Positions 1 through 13,100 of a stretch of 64,000 bases of DNA are shown here, in pieces. The stretch lies in the NCBI GenBank assembly GCA_036971475.1, contig JBAIZL010000001.1:140171692-140235691 (forward strand). The letters are read 5' to 3'. The position numbers were made by a program, and so were the translations under genes. The notes below the pieces were generated by a model. That model was not told the DNA's origin, ran no database searches, and saw only the letters and a program-made list of their open reading frames with translations. This DNA comes from Prosapia bicincta (lineage: Eukaryota > Arthropoda > Insecta > Hemiptera > Cercopidae). Positions within the stretch are counted from its first letter, which is position 1; each line of letters starts with the position of its first letter.

Positions 1-1276
1 AATCGTTAAATCTTATCGAAGGAACTGTTTCGTGTCGGTGAGATACTTCATTCATCAAAAGACAATTTTATTGAAACAATTCATGTAATTCACAATTTTC
101 TTAAATTATTTTACATTTAATTTATTTATTGATGGAAACACTATAAAAGATTGTTGTTACAATAAATTCTTAAAAATTTGTGATATAGTTTAAAACGTTA
201 TTGAAGACAAAACATTTTACAACCGATAACTTAATGAGCTGCATTAGAATCTAAAATTAAAAAAAAAAAACAATAAAAAGGACAGATGATAACGTAAAAA
301 TGGAAATACTTAGAAGTGAAAAATTTATAGAAAATAGTAAGTACAAATGTATATTACATTTATTTGTAAAATTTGAGCTAAAAGAAATCAAGAAAGCGGA
401 CGTGATGATGAGATTATAACCTAAATTTAACAAACAAATGTAAAATCAGAAATTTACAAAGACCAAATATTAAAGAAAAACAAAAATCGCTATTAAAAAA
501 ATATTAAATTGAAGTAATTTAAGTTTCGCAGTAAAGATTAAGATGGCTTTGGCAGTAAACAAACTAAAAACAGTTTTATGAGCTTGTTGAATGTTTTTAA
601 ATTGTAGTAATAATGAAGCTAAAAATGAAAATTACTAATTTTCAAGGGGGAAACGAATACTCATAGACACTTGTGTCAAGATTAGAACCAATGTTCGTAC
701 TCTACCTATCCTAAATACAACAGTCTCCAATTTTGATGGAGCCAACTAACACCTCCAATAACTATAGAACTGAAGTTTATAAAACACTAAATAATATTAT
801 AAAAGGGATATTTGTTTGTTTATCAAAAATTATGCAAACCTGTAGTAGTCGCGAAAAATGTAGGTTTTAGTACATAATGCCATCTCATGTTTACATTATA
901 AAATATTTATAAATACATTAGTTACGTGCCACTTGATAATATAGGGTTTATACAGAGTTTAAAATTAGGTTGACTTTGACTAAGGATTTATGAAGAGTTT
1001 AGAAAAATATTAACCAGGAAAGAAAGACACCCTTTGCTATGGTCCCTAGAAGAATGGAGACAGTACACAGGCTGATGTTTCAGATCAAAGCCGTGTTCAA
1101 AGTTCTATATAACCTGTGATATTAAGGGCAGATATACGAAATACAATATGTAAATGTTTATAAATAAAATTCTACTAGCGACAAATTACTTCGACTTTGT
1201 TTCAAGCAAAAGTGGGCCAAAGTAAAAAAATCACATTTTTTGTCTTGCATATCTTGGCTTTGTTTCTTATAATTAC

Positions 1277-1473
1277 ATTTTTGGTATCAACTTGACAAAA
1301 AAAAACACTACTTACTGATATTTTCAGCAGATGCGCTTCGCACTGAGTCAGTGGACTGTTCAATGCTGAGAGTCTTGTCCATGACTCACAGTATTGAACA
1401 ATGCACCGACCTAGTCTAAAACAACTTGTGAACAATATCAGTAAGTAGTATTTTTGCCAAGTTGATACCAAAG
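1277..1473. mobile_element. Fold-back MITE with ~40-bp terminal inverted repeats
   Basis: The left end starts TTTGGTATCAACTTG at about 1279 and the right end is its reverse complement, ending at about 1472. Similarity continues through ACTACTTACTGATAT on both sides. A further imperfect inverted pair lies inside (TTCAATGCTGAGAGTC against its partner around 1380-1400). The whole ~195 bp can fold into one hairpin and encodes nothing. This fits a non-autonomous DNA transposon, family unknown. An open frame covering it on the minus strand is a by-product of the palindrome. Confidence 0.7.
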
Positions 1474-3050
1474 GTGCAATAAAAAAGTATTAAAACCTAT
1501 TTTTAATCACTCAGCATTTTTGGTTAGATAAAAATATTTTATATTAATTCCACAATATTCATTAAAATGTGTTTTGGTTACATTAAAAAATAAAATCTAA
1601 AATAAGGAAATCAAACATTTACAATGGAGATCCTGTACAACTGGAGATCCTGTATGCATTTTATACGGTATTTTTACTTTTTTTCATGAGTCTAGAAAGT
1701 CTGATTTTTCAGAAATTATTTTCTCAAGAAATGGGTAATTACCTATGCTCAAAAGTTTACACAAAGCAAAATTATTTCAAACATATTTCTTTTGATGAAC
1801 GAAGAATTTTTCACATAAATTTTAATACGTTTTTTTAAATAAAAATAAATTTTCACATTTTGTTATTGTTCACACATAATGGTTAGCAATCTTATACAGA
1901 TAGATAATACATATTTTAAATACTACATTTTTTTATAATAAATATTAGGCCTATAATGGAATCTTGCTTAATATGAATAATAGCTAAATACTTGACCTAA
2001 AATGGTGTATAGACATTCACTCAAGTTTGGTGGATTTTCTTTTTTAGAATTTAAAAGAAACAATTGTAGAAAAAAAACAACAGATATAAACTGACCGAAA
2101 AACAACATCTTGCATTTGTTAGTTAATTAAAAAAATAATTCAACTGAAAATAATTAAATATCAGTGGTATTGGTAATTTTTCAAATCCTATTTCAAGATG
2201 GAAATTTTGAAAAAAAATCTTAAATTTACCAAATCCATCAAACCACTTTCTCCTCACTTGGTCCACAACACCAGCATTAAACCAATTTGGCGCCATACGA
2301 CATTCCCATATCCGACAGTAGCTTTACTTATCAAGTAATAATTAACGAAAATAAAAAGCGCACAAAACTTTTTCATTTGCCAAACACCACTTTTCAGCCA
2401 TAAACAATAAACAATTTTCCTGATAAACGAATAATACAAATGCTTTTAAAACAGGAAATACAAACAATTAGGCCTTTAATATATATAAATATATAATATG
2501 TTTAGTTATATATCTATTAGAACTTAGATGATGTAGGGTGCATTAACATATAAATAAAATTATTTTCCTTTACAGGAAAAGAATAATAAAAATATGGTAA
2601 CCTTAAGTCCATGATGCGAGTTATTGCTATTCAAAGTTTAAACTAGGTAAAAGAAAATGTAATTATTGCCAGTATTTTATAGCATCTCAAGAATATTGAG
2701 CAAATTTTTTCTCTCATTAAATTTGCGGTACCCTACAATCATCCGTCCATCTAAGTTAGCAGCACCAATTCGACTCGAAAGCTCATATTTTTATTATAAA
2801 AAATGTAAAAACCGCTTATGATTTTAAAATACAATCTTTAAAAACAAAACAAAACAAAAAATAAAAAAAAGGTTATGAAAAATATTTTTACTCAAGTCGA
2901 TAGAGTAAGATATATATATATATAAAAGACATGTTACGAAAAGACATATTGATATAAGAAAAGGGAATAACACTCATAAATTAGTATTTCAGATTATAAA
3001 TGTACAAAGGTTTAAGAAATGCTATTCGTGTTTACTTGGAAAAGCCGACA

Positions 3051-3066
3051 TAGGTTAGGTTAGGTT
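3051..3066 (+). repeat. Short TTAGG-like interstitial tract
   Basis: Three overlapping TAGGT/TTAGG units (taggttaggttaggtt). TTAGG is the common arthropod telomere motif. The tract is too short to be a telomere and could be chance or an interstitial remnant. Confidence 0.4.
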
Positions 3067-5930
3067 CTGACAGTTTCCCCAACATGCATGGATGTGCGTA
3101 TACAAGGGACCACAATATGTATATAAAATACAGCAGGATTATATATATATATATATATAGGATTAACACACTTGGTAAATAATTTCAAGTGTATAAACAT
3201 ATACAAAAATGGAATATTACTATATTACAATAGGTATATATTGGTTTACATTTATAAGCAATCTGTGAACATTTTATGTAATAATACTGGACATATTTAT
3301 CTTTTGCTAAAATAAGTTGTAATCTTAACATTATTACTTTCATAATTGTGTATATAAGAGGTTTTGTTGATATTGAATGCATCTTAAAGCGACCTTCAAC
3401 AAGCTGTTGCTAATATAATATTATAGAGGTTTTATTTCTTCAGATTACTTATAAAATCTACTTAACACCTGATTTTAAAGAGGTTAATGAAGTACCATTT
3501 GCAACACACCAATCATACAGACAAATTATAACAACTTGCAGGTCAAACTGTAGCTTTCTTCAACGTAATAAATTTCATTTACTTTATAAACTCTATTTTT
3601 CAACAAAAAAACGAAAAACAATGTACATTTTATTTATATTCCTTAAAAATTCTAATTTCAAAGCTACTTAAAAAATTACAAAAAAATTACTGTGAAGCAG
3701 TCACTAATTTTTTCTTGTAATTTTTAAACAAATACGTTTACTTTGAATTTTGCAAACTTTTAATGAAAATTACATTTTAAAAAAATAATAATAAACTTAC
3801 TTAATTTTATTTTATGCTACTGTTTATGATTTTTTTAAAAATTATTTATTTAGAACTACAGAAAAACTATAAATTTTTACTTGATTTTTATTTTAATAGA
3901 ATTGTCTACAAAATAAAAATAAAAGAACTTAAAGTAGATGATTTTTAAAAAAATTTTAAATTTGACAAAACATTAAACTGCAGAAATATGAAAAAGAAAC
4001 GATAAATGAAGATCCAAAGTTAAATGTAAACAGCAAAGATAATAGTATAGGATAAAAAAACTAAGATGAACAATTTCAATGTGAAAAATGTAGCCTAACT
4101 TTAAAAAAATTATAGTACAAAATATATCTTGAAACACATCAAATATATTTACAATCCATTTATAAATTTATATATTTCCTTTTAAAAAATCGCAAATTCA
4201 AAGTAAATTCTCTGAAATGAAAAAACTCTGAACTCTAACAACAATATTTTTAAGGTCAGGTAAATAGGTTTAACATATAACTCTTCTATAGACGGCTACA
4301 ATAAAACCTATGCCTTTATAAAGGTTTGTACATTGCAACAACTTTTGTGATACCTGCTATTTGTACATTTTGTTACCTAGCTGATAATTGCAGAAAATGG
4401 ATTAAAACATTTTATTAAAAGTAATTTTATGAAAATCATACCGTGCTGAATATATACATTGGTGTTGAACAGGCATGGCACAATTAAATTTGATTAGCAT
4501 ACAAATTATGTGTGACAAAAAAATTCTCCAGCCTTGGAAAAAAACAAGACCTGGAATTTTTATTCAATTAATTTTCCAATAGAAAACAATTGTTTCCTAC
4601 ACACAAATATACGTAAAAGTGTAATTACAAAATTTTTTCAGGGGAACTTTCTATTTAAAAATTTTTCATTTTGAAACCAATTATATGGAAGGTTTTTATT
4701 GAAGATGAAAAAACAGAGTTTTGCTATTCTTCATCTTAAAAGCTTTGTTTTTAAAAAAAATGTGTTTGTTTATTGAATGGCGGGCTCTGTCTGTTTGTTA
4801 GAGCTTATTTAGGCCCATTAGTGGATAAGTTATTCCACAGTAACTAATTTAGCATAAATTTGTCATAGAAAACCGTCTGTATACTTTATGAAGACTGTTA
4901 CAGTGACGTATTCTGGACAATGCCACACTACATCATAGGTTTTGAGTCATTTGTGGAAAAAAAGAACTGTGGTTAAATATTTGAGTTATGTCAGGCAATT
5001 TTACTTATTCCTAAAATATAAAACTGACATAAGTTACAATTATTCAATAAATTATGAATGGAATGAAAGCCATTCCCTTAGGTTTTGATAGTGACTGTAC
5101 AAGCATTTGTTTTGAAGCAACAAAGAGAATATCAAAGGGAATTTAAGTATATTTTTCATTAATAACCTCAGATGAAGAATTTTATCGTCACACTGTATCA
5201 GGAAAGTAATACCAACTTAAGGTAATTAAATGAAAGCAATAACATAATGCTGAATGCATTTCATATAGATATACACTATTATATAGATTTCTAACTAAGT
5301 TTTGTTTTTATTTGAAACTGTACATTATGTTTAGAAAGACTCAAGTAAGATGGACTAAATCTGGACAAATCCTTTACATTTACATTAATAATTAACAAGT
5401 AGGCAGTCATTTTTGTTGAGCGACACATCTTGTGATTTCGCTGGATGTTTGTTGTTTTTTTTTATAACAAACTTTATAAATTCAACTTTCTGGCGGATTT
5501 ACATTAGCAAATGCCTGTACAATTAAAAAATATTCAACAAAGTAACAAATTAGCCCGGAAATAAAAAACAGTATTTACTAATAAAAACACTTTTTTACAA
5601 TTAAATAATTTGCTAAATTAATGTTCCCAAACATAAATTTACTAAATTAAAAAATAATATTAAAAAAATATTTTCATACGGTTCCGAGTTATCACAATAT
5701 ATAAATACAAATATGTACATAAATATAAAGAATATTTCTAAGACGATTAAGTAAATGCTTGTGGTGGGTAATCTTGCAATGAAACAATCTTTGAACATCA
5801 GCACAAAGAACTCAGAGTCTTGTTCAAACGTTCTTTTTTCAACATTTGTATCACATAATTTTGTTTATAAGTTCACAACTTATCTCAAAACATCAGTGTA
5901 ACATACAAATACGCACACGTAAGTGCGCGT

Positions 5931-5932
<2 letters not shown>

Positions 5933-5975
<43 letters not shown>
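5933..5975. repeat. (CA)n microsatellite
   Basis: About 20 uninterrupted CA dinucleotides in noncoding sequence. Confidence 0.95.
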
Positions 5976-5977
<2 letters not shown>

Positions 5978-6467
5978 AGACTGTTTATTTAAAACACACT
6001 TGATTAAACTTCACACAGAGTTTAGTGATAATGTAAGTTGAGCTGTTTAAAAACAAATTTCAAATGTCTTTATGTTATTTAGGATGATCTTAATATTTGC
6101 TAGAGCATATTAAGGATAGGTATTTTCAAAAAATGAAAAATTATTGAAACCAAATAATATTTGCAGTTATTTTTTTAACCAAGAGGGATCAGATAATTAA
6201 ATTTAATTTACAAACCAGTTTTATAAACTTGTTACGGATAATACAGTATTTATCCGTAAAATAGTTTCAAAATATTGCAAAATAAAAAAAATGTATAATT
6301 TTGAACGTAAGATTATTGATTTCCAGAAGCTGTTATTCTTAAAATAATATCTATAAACGCTTGTTTTGTTTAGCGCTGTGATTTAATCGTTTAAATAATC
6401 CTCATTTATAAGCTTTAAACATTGTGAAAGCATAGTAAACCAGGATACAAAGACCGAATTGGATCGA

Positions 6468-6740
6468 TTAGGACAGTCCAAACTGGTTGAGGGAAAACAT
6501 GACACTCTGCAGTTTGGCTTCCCAGGAGGCGCGGATGAACGATTCGACAGCCTTGGCACGATGTTCGTCTGCCTGGGCCCTCGGATGTTATGGCCACTCA
6601 CGGGAATAACAGAACGGGAGGGGCTTGACGAAGTGGTTGTCCTGGGTGCCGCAGTGGGGGCAGGACACTCGGTGGCTGTAGTCGCTGAAGTAGTTGAGAC
6701 GTTGGTGCGGCAGCAGCAAAGCCTTCTGGCAGCCGTTGCA
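6468..6740 (-). CDS. hdc: Headcase homolog, 3'-terminal coding exon with in-frame TAA
   Basis: This is one minus-strand frame of 91 codons. An intron acceptor (gtttcag) ends at 6741 and codon 1 is TGC at 6740-6738. Codons 1-50 encode a zinc-binding segment: C1-x2-C4, then C27-P-H-C30, then NHFVKP, ending FCYSREWP. A TAA follows at 6590-6588. The same frame then stays open for 39 further codons that look coding (ESFIRASWEAKL, ending FGLS) before a second TAA at 6470-6468. The exon joins in phase 0 to the 33.3-kb exon, giving ERLK-CNGC, which is the headcase/HECA C-terminal cysteine-rich region as I recall it. In Drosophila, Headcase is cytoplasmic and acts in imaginal cell maintenance and tracheal branching, and its mRNA undergoes UAA readthrough. 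Here the protein may end at the first TAA or be extended by readthrough. A nonsense mutation or a sequencing error is the alternative. Only the C-terminus is in the window. Confidence 0.78.
6555..6573 (-). promoter_or_regulatory. Hairpin downstream of the in-frame TAA (candidate readthrough element)
   Basis: On the mRNA strand, GGCAGACGAACATCGTGCC starts 15 nt after the TAA. It can pair GGCA...CGA with TCG...TGCC around an ACA loop with a two-base bulge. Stop-proximal stem-loops promote readthrough in several known cases. This one is short, and its function is inference only. Confidence 0.3.
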
Positions 6741-7108
6741 CTGAAACAAACCACATAATTTCATTTAGAATTCACATTGGTAAAATGGCAATGAAAGGGA
6801 GTAGTGAGAAGTGTGCGACGAAATGTGCTGAAAGAAAGAGAATAAGAGTTAGATGTCAGGTGATAGAACAGTATTCAAGATACAATTCCCCATGCAGTTA
6901 GAACCCCCGCACATATAAACGCTCTTGGGACAACTTCCCTATAAAACAAGAGCTTCAGCCACACAAATGTATCACAAATAATCTTGCTGACTTAAATCAT
7001 GACATATTTGTGAGACTGCATAAGAAAAACAAAGAACGTTTAAAAACAATGTTTATTATTTTATTTTCCAATCTTATGGTAACAATAAACTATTTTTCTT
7101 TTACGAAG

Positions 7109-10100
7109 TATCGAGGCCTAATGGAAATTTGTGGTGCTGATCCCTCGCCGTTTAGTGGCTGACGTCGATTGCTATTGACGATACCCTAACCGTATAGCGA
7201 CCGAGGCCTGATGTCGCTTTGTGGTGCTGATCCCTCACCGTTTAGTGACTGACGTCGAATGCTATTGACGATACCCTAACCGTATAGCGACCGAGGCCTG
7301 ATGTCGCTTTGTGGTGCTGATCCCTCACCGTTTAGTGACTGACGTCGATTGCTATTGACGATACCCTAACCGTATAGTGACTGAGGCCTGACGGCGCTTT
7401 GTGGTGCTGATCCCTCACCGTTTAGTGACTGACGTCGATTGCTATTGACGATACCCTAACCGTATAGCGACCGAGGCCTGATGTCGCTTTGTGGTGCTGA
7501 TCCCTCACCGTTTAGTGACTGACGTCGATTGCTATTGGCGATACCTTGACCGTATAGTGACCGAGGCCTGATGGCGCTTTGTGGTGCTGATCCCTCACCG
7601 TTTAGTGACTGACGTCGATTGCTATTGCCGATACCCTAACCGTATAGCGACCGAGGCCTGATGTCGCTTTGTGGTGCTGATCCCTCGCCGTTTAGTGACT
7701 GACGTCGATTGCTATTGGCGATACCCTGACCGTATAGTGACCGAGGCCTGATGGCGCTTTGTGGTGCTGATCCCTCGCCGTTTAGTGACTGACGTCGATT
7801 GCTATTGCCGATACCCTAACCGTATAGTGACCGAGGCCTGATGGCGCTTTGTGGTGCTGATCCCTAACCGTTTAGTGACTGACGTCGATTGCTATTGCCG
7901 ATACCCTAACCGTATAGCGACCGAGGCCTGATGTCGCTTTGTGGTGCTGATCCCTCGCCGTTTAGTGACTGACGTCGATTGCTATTGCCGATACCCTAAC
8001 CGTATAGTGACTGAGGCCTGACGGCGCTTTGTGGTGCTGATCCCTCGCCGTTTAGTGACTGACGTCGATTGCTATTGGCGATACCCTGACCGTATAGCGA
8101 CCGAGGCCTTATGTCGCTTTGTGATGCTGATCCCTCACCGTTTAGTGACTGACGTCGATTGCTATTGCCGATACCCTAACCGTATAGTGACCGAGGCCTG
8201 ATGTCGCTTTGTGGTGCTGATCCCTCGCCGTTTAGTGACTGACGTCGATTGCTATTGATGATACCCTAACCGTATAGCGACCGAGGCCTGATGTCGCTTT
8301 GTGGTGCTGATCCCTCACCGTTTAGTGACTGACGTCGATTGCTATTGGCGATACCCTGACCGTATAGCGACCGAGGCCTGATGTCGCTTTGTGGTGCTGA
8401 TCCCTCGCCGTTTAGTGACTGACGTCGATTGCTATTGGCGATACCCTGACCGTATAGTGACCGAGGCCTGATGGCGCTTTGTGGTGCTGATCCCTCACCG
8501 TTTAGTGACTGACGTCGATTGCTATTGCCGATACCCTATCCGTATAGCGACCGAGGCCTGATGTCGCTTTGTGGTGCTGATCCCTTGCCATTTAGTGACT
8601 GACGTCGATTGCTATTGGCGATACCCTGACCGTATAGTGACCGAGGCCTGATGGCGCTTTGTGGTGCTGATCCCTCACCGTTTAGTGACTGACGTCGATT
8701 GCTATTGCCGATACCCTAACCGTATAGCGACCGAGGCCTGATGTCGCTTTGTGGTGCTGATTCCTCACCGTTTAGTGACTGACGTCGATTGCTATTGGCG
8801 ATACCCTGACCGTATAGTGACCGAGGCCTGATGGCGCTTTGTGGTGCTGATCCCTCACCGTTTAGTGACTGACGGCGATTGCTATTGACGATACCCTAAC
8901 CGTATAGCGACCGAGGCCTGATGTCGCTTTGTGGTGCTGATCCCTCGCCGTTTAGTGACTGACGTCGATTGCTATTGGCGATACCCTGACCGTATAGTGA
9001 CCGAGGCCTGATGGCGCTTTGTGGTGCTGATCCCTCACCGTTTAGTGACTGACGTCGATTGCTATTAACGATACCCTAACCGTATAGCGACCGAGGAATG
9101 ATGTCGTTTTGTGGTGCTGATCCCTCGCCGTTTAGTGACTGACGTCGATTGCTATTGACGATACCCTAACCGTATAGTGACTGAGGCCTGATGGCGCTTT
9201 GTGGTGCTGATCCCTCACCGTTTAGTGACTGACGTCGATTGCTATTGCCGATACCCTAACCGTATAGCGACCGAGGCCTGATGTTGCTTTGTGGTGCTGA
9301 TCCCTCGCCGTTTAGTGACTGACGTCGATTGCTATTGCCGATACCCTAACCGTATAGCGACCGAGGCCTGATGTCGCTTTGTGGTGCTGGCCCTCGCCGT
9401 TTAGTGACTGACGTCGATTGCTATTGCCGATACCCTAACCGTATAGTGACTGAGGCCTGACGGCGCTTTGTGGTGCTGATCCCTCGCCGTTTAGTGACTG
9501 ACGTCGATTGCTATTGGCGATACCCTGACCGTATAGCGACCGAGGCCTGATGTCGCTTTGTGGTGCTGATCCCTCGCCGTTTAGTGACTGACGTCGATTG
9601 CTATTGGCGATACCCTGACCGTATAGTGACCGAGGCCTGATGGCGCTTTGTGGTGCTGATCCCTCACCGTTTAGTGACTGACGTCGATTGCTATTGCCGA
9701 TACCCTATCCGTATAGCGACCGAGGCCTGATGTCGCTTTGTGGTGCTGATCCCTTGCCGTTTAGTGACTGACGTCGATTGCTATTGGCGATACCCTGACC
9801 GTATAGTGACCGAGGCCTGATGGCGCTTTGTGGTGCTGATCCCTCACCGTTTAGTGACTGACGTCGATTGCTATTGCCGATACCCTAACCGTATAGCGAC
9901 CGAGGCCTGATGTCGCTTTGTGGTGCTGATCCCTCACCGTTTAGTGACTGACGTCGATTGCTATTGGCGATACCCTGACCGTATAGTGACCGAGGCCTGA
10001 TGGCGCTTTGTGGTGCTGATCCCTCACCGTTTAGTGACTGACGGCGATTGCTATTGACGATACCCTAACCGTATAGCGACCGAGGCCTGATGTCGCTTTG

Positions 10101-13100
10101 TGGTGCTGATCCCTCGCCGTTTAGTGACTGACGTCGATTGCTATTGGCGATACCCTGACCGTATAGTGACCGAGGCCTGATGGCGCTTTGTGGTGCTGAT
10201 CCCTCACCGTTTAGTGACTTACGTCGATTGCTATTGCCGATACCCTAACCGTATAGTGACTGAGGCCTGATGGCGCTTTGTGGTGCTGATCCCTCACCGT
10301 TTAGTGACTGACGTCGATTGCTATTACCGATACCCTAACCGTATAGCGACCGAGGCCTGATGTCGTTTTGTGGTGCTGATCCCTCGCCGTTTAGTGACTG
10401 ACGTCGATTGCTATTGACGATACCCTAACCGTATAGTGACTGAGGCCTGATGGCGCTTTGTGGTGCTGATCCCTCACCGTTTAGTGACTGACGTCGATTG
10501 CTATTGCCGATACCCTAACCCTATAGCGACCGAGGCCTGATGTTGCTTTGTGGTGCTGATCCCTCGCCGATTAGTGACTGACGTCGATTGTTATTGCCGA
10601 AACCCTAACCGTATAGCGACCGAGGCCTGATGTCGCTTTGTGGTGCTGATCCCTCGCCGTTTAGTGACTGACGTCGATTGCTATTGCCGATACCCTAACC
10701 GTATAGTGACTGAGGCCTGACGGCGCTTTGTGGTGCTGATCCCTCGCCGTTTAGTGACTGACGTCGATTGCTATTGGCGATACCCTGACCGTATAGCGAC
10801 CGAGGCCTTATGTCGCTTTGTGGTGCTGATCCCTCGCCGTTTAGTGACTGACGTCGATTGCTATTGACGATACCCTAACCGTATAGCGACCGAGGCCTGA
10901 TGTCGCTTTGTGGTGCTGATCCCTCGCCGTTTAGTGACTGACGTCGATTGCTATTGCCGATACCCTAACCGTATAGCGACCGAGGCCTGATGTCGCTTTG
11001 TGGTGCTGATCCCTCACCGTTTAGTGACTGACGTCGATTGCTATTGGCGATACCTTGACCGTATAGTGACCGAGGCCTGATGGCGCTTTGTGGTGCTGAT
11101 CCCTCACCGTTTAGTGACTGACGTCGATTGCTATTGCCGATACCCTAACCGTATAGCGACCGAGGCCTGATGTCGCTTTGTGGTGCTGATCCCTCGCCGT
11201 TTAGTGACTGACGTCGATTGCTATTGGCGATACCCTGACCGTATAGTGACCGAGGCCTGATGGCGCTTTGTGGTGCTGATCCCTCGCCGTTTAGTGACTG
11301 ACGTCGATTGCTATTGCCGATACCCTAACCGTATAGTGACCGAGGCCTGATGGCGCTTTGTGGTGCTGATCCCTAACCGTTTAGTGACTGACGTCGATTG
11401 CTATTGCCGATACCCTAACCGTATAGCGACCGAGGCCTGATGTCGCTTTGTGGTGCTGATCCCTCGCCGTTTAGTGACTGACGTCGATTGCTATTGCCGA
11501 TACCCTAACCGTATAGTGACTGAGGCCTGACGGCGCTTTGTGGTGCTGATCCCTCGCCGTTTAGTGACTGACGTCGATTGCTATTGGCGATACCCTGACC
11601 GTATAGCGACCGAGGCCTTATGTCGCTTTGTGATGCTGATCCCTCACCGTTTAGTGACTGACGTCGATTGCTATTGCCGATACCCTAACCGTATAGTGAC
11701 CGAGGCCTGATGTCGCTTTGTGGTGCTGATCCCTCGCCGTTTAGTGACTGACGTCGATTGCTATTGATGATACCCTAACCGTATAGCGACCGAGGCCTGA
11801 TGTCGCTTTGTGGTGCTGATCCCTCACCGTTTAGTGACTGACGTCGATTGCTATTGGCGATACCCTGACCGTATAGCGACCGAGGCCTGATGTCGCTTTG
11901 TGGTGCTGATCCCTCGCCGTTTAGTGACTGACGTCGATTGCTATTGGCGATACCCTGACCGTATAGTGACCGAGGCCTGATGGCGCTTTGTGGTGCTGAT
12001 CCCTCACCGTTTAGTGACTGACGTCGATTGCTATTGCCGATACCCTATCCGTATAGCGACCGAGGCCTGATGTCGCTTTGTGGTGCTGATCCCTTGCCAT
12101 TTAGTGACTGACGTCGATTGCTATTGGCGATACCCTGACCGTATAGTGACCGAGGCCTGATGGCGCTTTGTGGTGCTGATCCCTCACCGTTTAGTGACTG
12201 ACGTCGATTGCTATTGCCGATACCCTAACCGTATAGCGACCGAGGCCTGATGTCGCTTTGTGGTGCTGATCCCTCACCGTTTAGTGACTGACGTCGATTG
12301 CTATTGGCGATACCCTGACCGTATAGTGACCGAGGCCTGATGGCGCTTTGTGGTGCTGATCCCTCACCGTTTAGTGACTGACGGCGATTGCTATTGACGA
12401 TACCCTAACCGTATAGCGACCGAGGCCTGATGTCGCTTTGTGGTGCTGATCCCTCGCCGTTTAGTGACTTACGTCGATTGCTATTGCCGATACCCTAACC
12501 GTATAGTGACTGAGGCCTGATGGCGCTTTGTGGTGCTGATCCCTCACCGTTTAGTGACTGACGTCGATTGCTATTACCGATACCCTAACCGTATAGCGAC
12601 CGAGGCCTGATGTCGTTTTGTGGTGCTGATCCCTCGCCGTTTAGTGACTGACGTCGATTGCTATTGACGATACCCTAACCGTATAGTGACTGAGGCCTGA
12701 TGGCGCTTTGTGGTGCTGATCCCTCACCGTTTAGTGACTGACGTCGATTGCTATTGCCGATACCCTAACCCTATAGCGACCGAGGCCTGATGTTGCTTTG
12801 TGGTGCTGATCCCTCGCCGATTAGTGACTGACGTCGATTGTTATTGCCGAAACCCTAACCGTATAGCGACCGAGGCCTGATGTCGCTTTGTGGTGCTGAT
12901 CCCTCGCCGTTTAGTGACTGACGTCGATTGCTATTGCCGATACCCTAACCGTATAGTGACTGAGGCCTGACGGCGCTTTGTGGTGCTGATCCCTCGCCGT
13001 TTAGTGACTGACGTCGATTGCTATTGGCGATACCCTGACCGTATAGCGACCGAGGCCTTATGTCGCTTTGTGGTGCTGATCCCTCGCCGTTTAGTGACTG

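Larger units (their letters stand above)
1..6467. other. AT-rich 3' flank / probable 3' UTR, no gene recognised
   Basis: No convincing coding exon is visible on either strand. Open frames here are short, AT-driven and lack recognisable motifs. Because the headcase terminal exon reads leftward and ends at 6468, the right part is probably its 3' UTR, but I cannot place the polyadenylation site: TTTATT (AATAAA on the minus strand) occurs many times. The stretch includes a fold-back MITE near 1.3 kb, short TA runs near 2.9 and 3.1 kb, and a CA microsatellite near 5.95 kb. Confidence 0.5.

Noticed and set aside
3051..3066. Chromosome end
   Set aside because: Only about three TTAGG-like units, embedded in ordinary sequence.
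6560..6588. A 29-nt intron (GTGAGT...CAG) that would remove the headcase TAA
   Set aside because: The boundaries look like splice sites, but 29 nt is below the usual minimum intron length in insects. Removing it would also shift the frame (29 is not a multiple of 3), so it would not restore the downstream 39 codons.
6383..6758. Other long frames over the headcase terminal exon (123 codons minus, 99 codons plus)
   Set aside because: They overlap the exon in different frames, are low-complexity (Thr/Ser- or Val/Ala-rich) and lack the splice-consistent cysteine pattern of the chosen frame.
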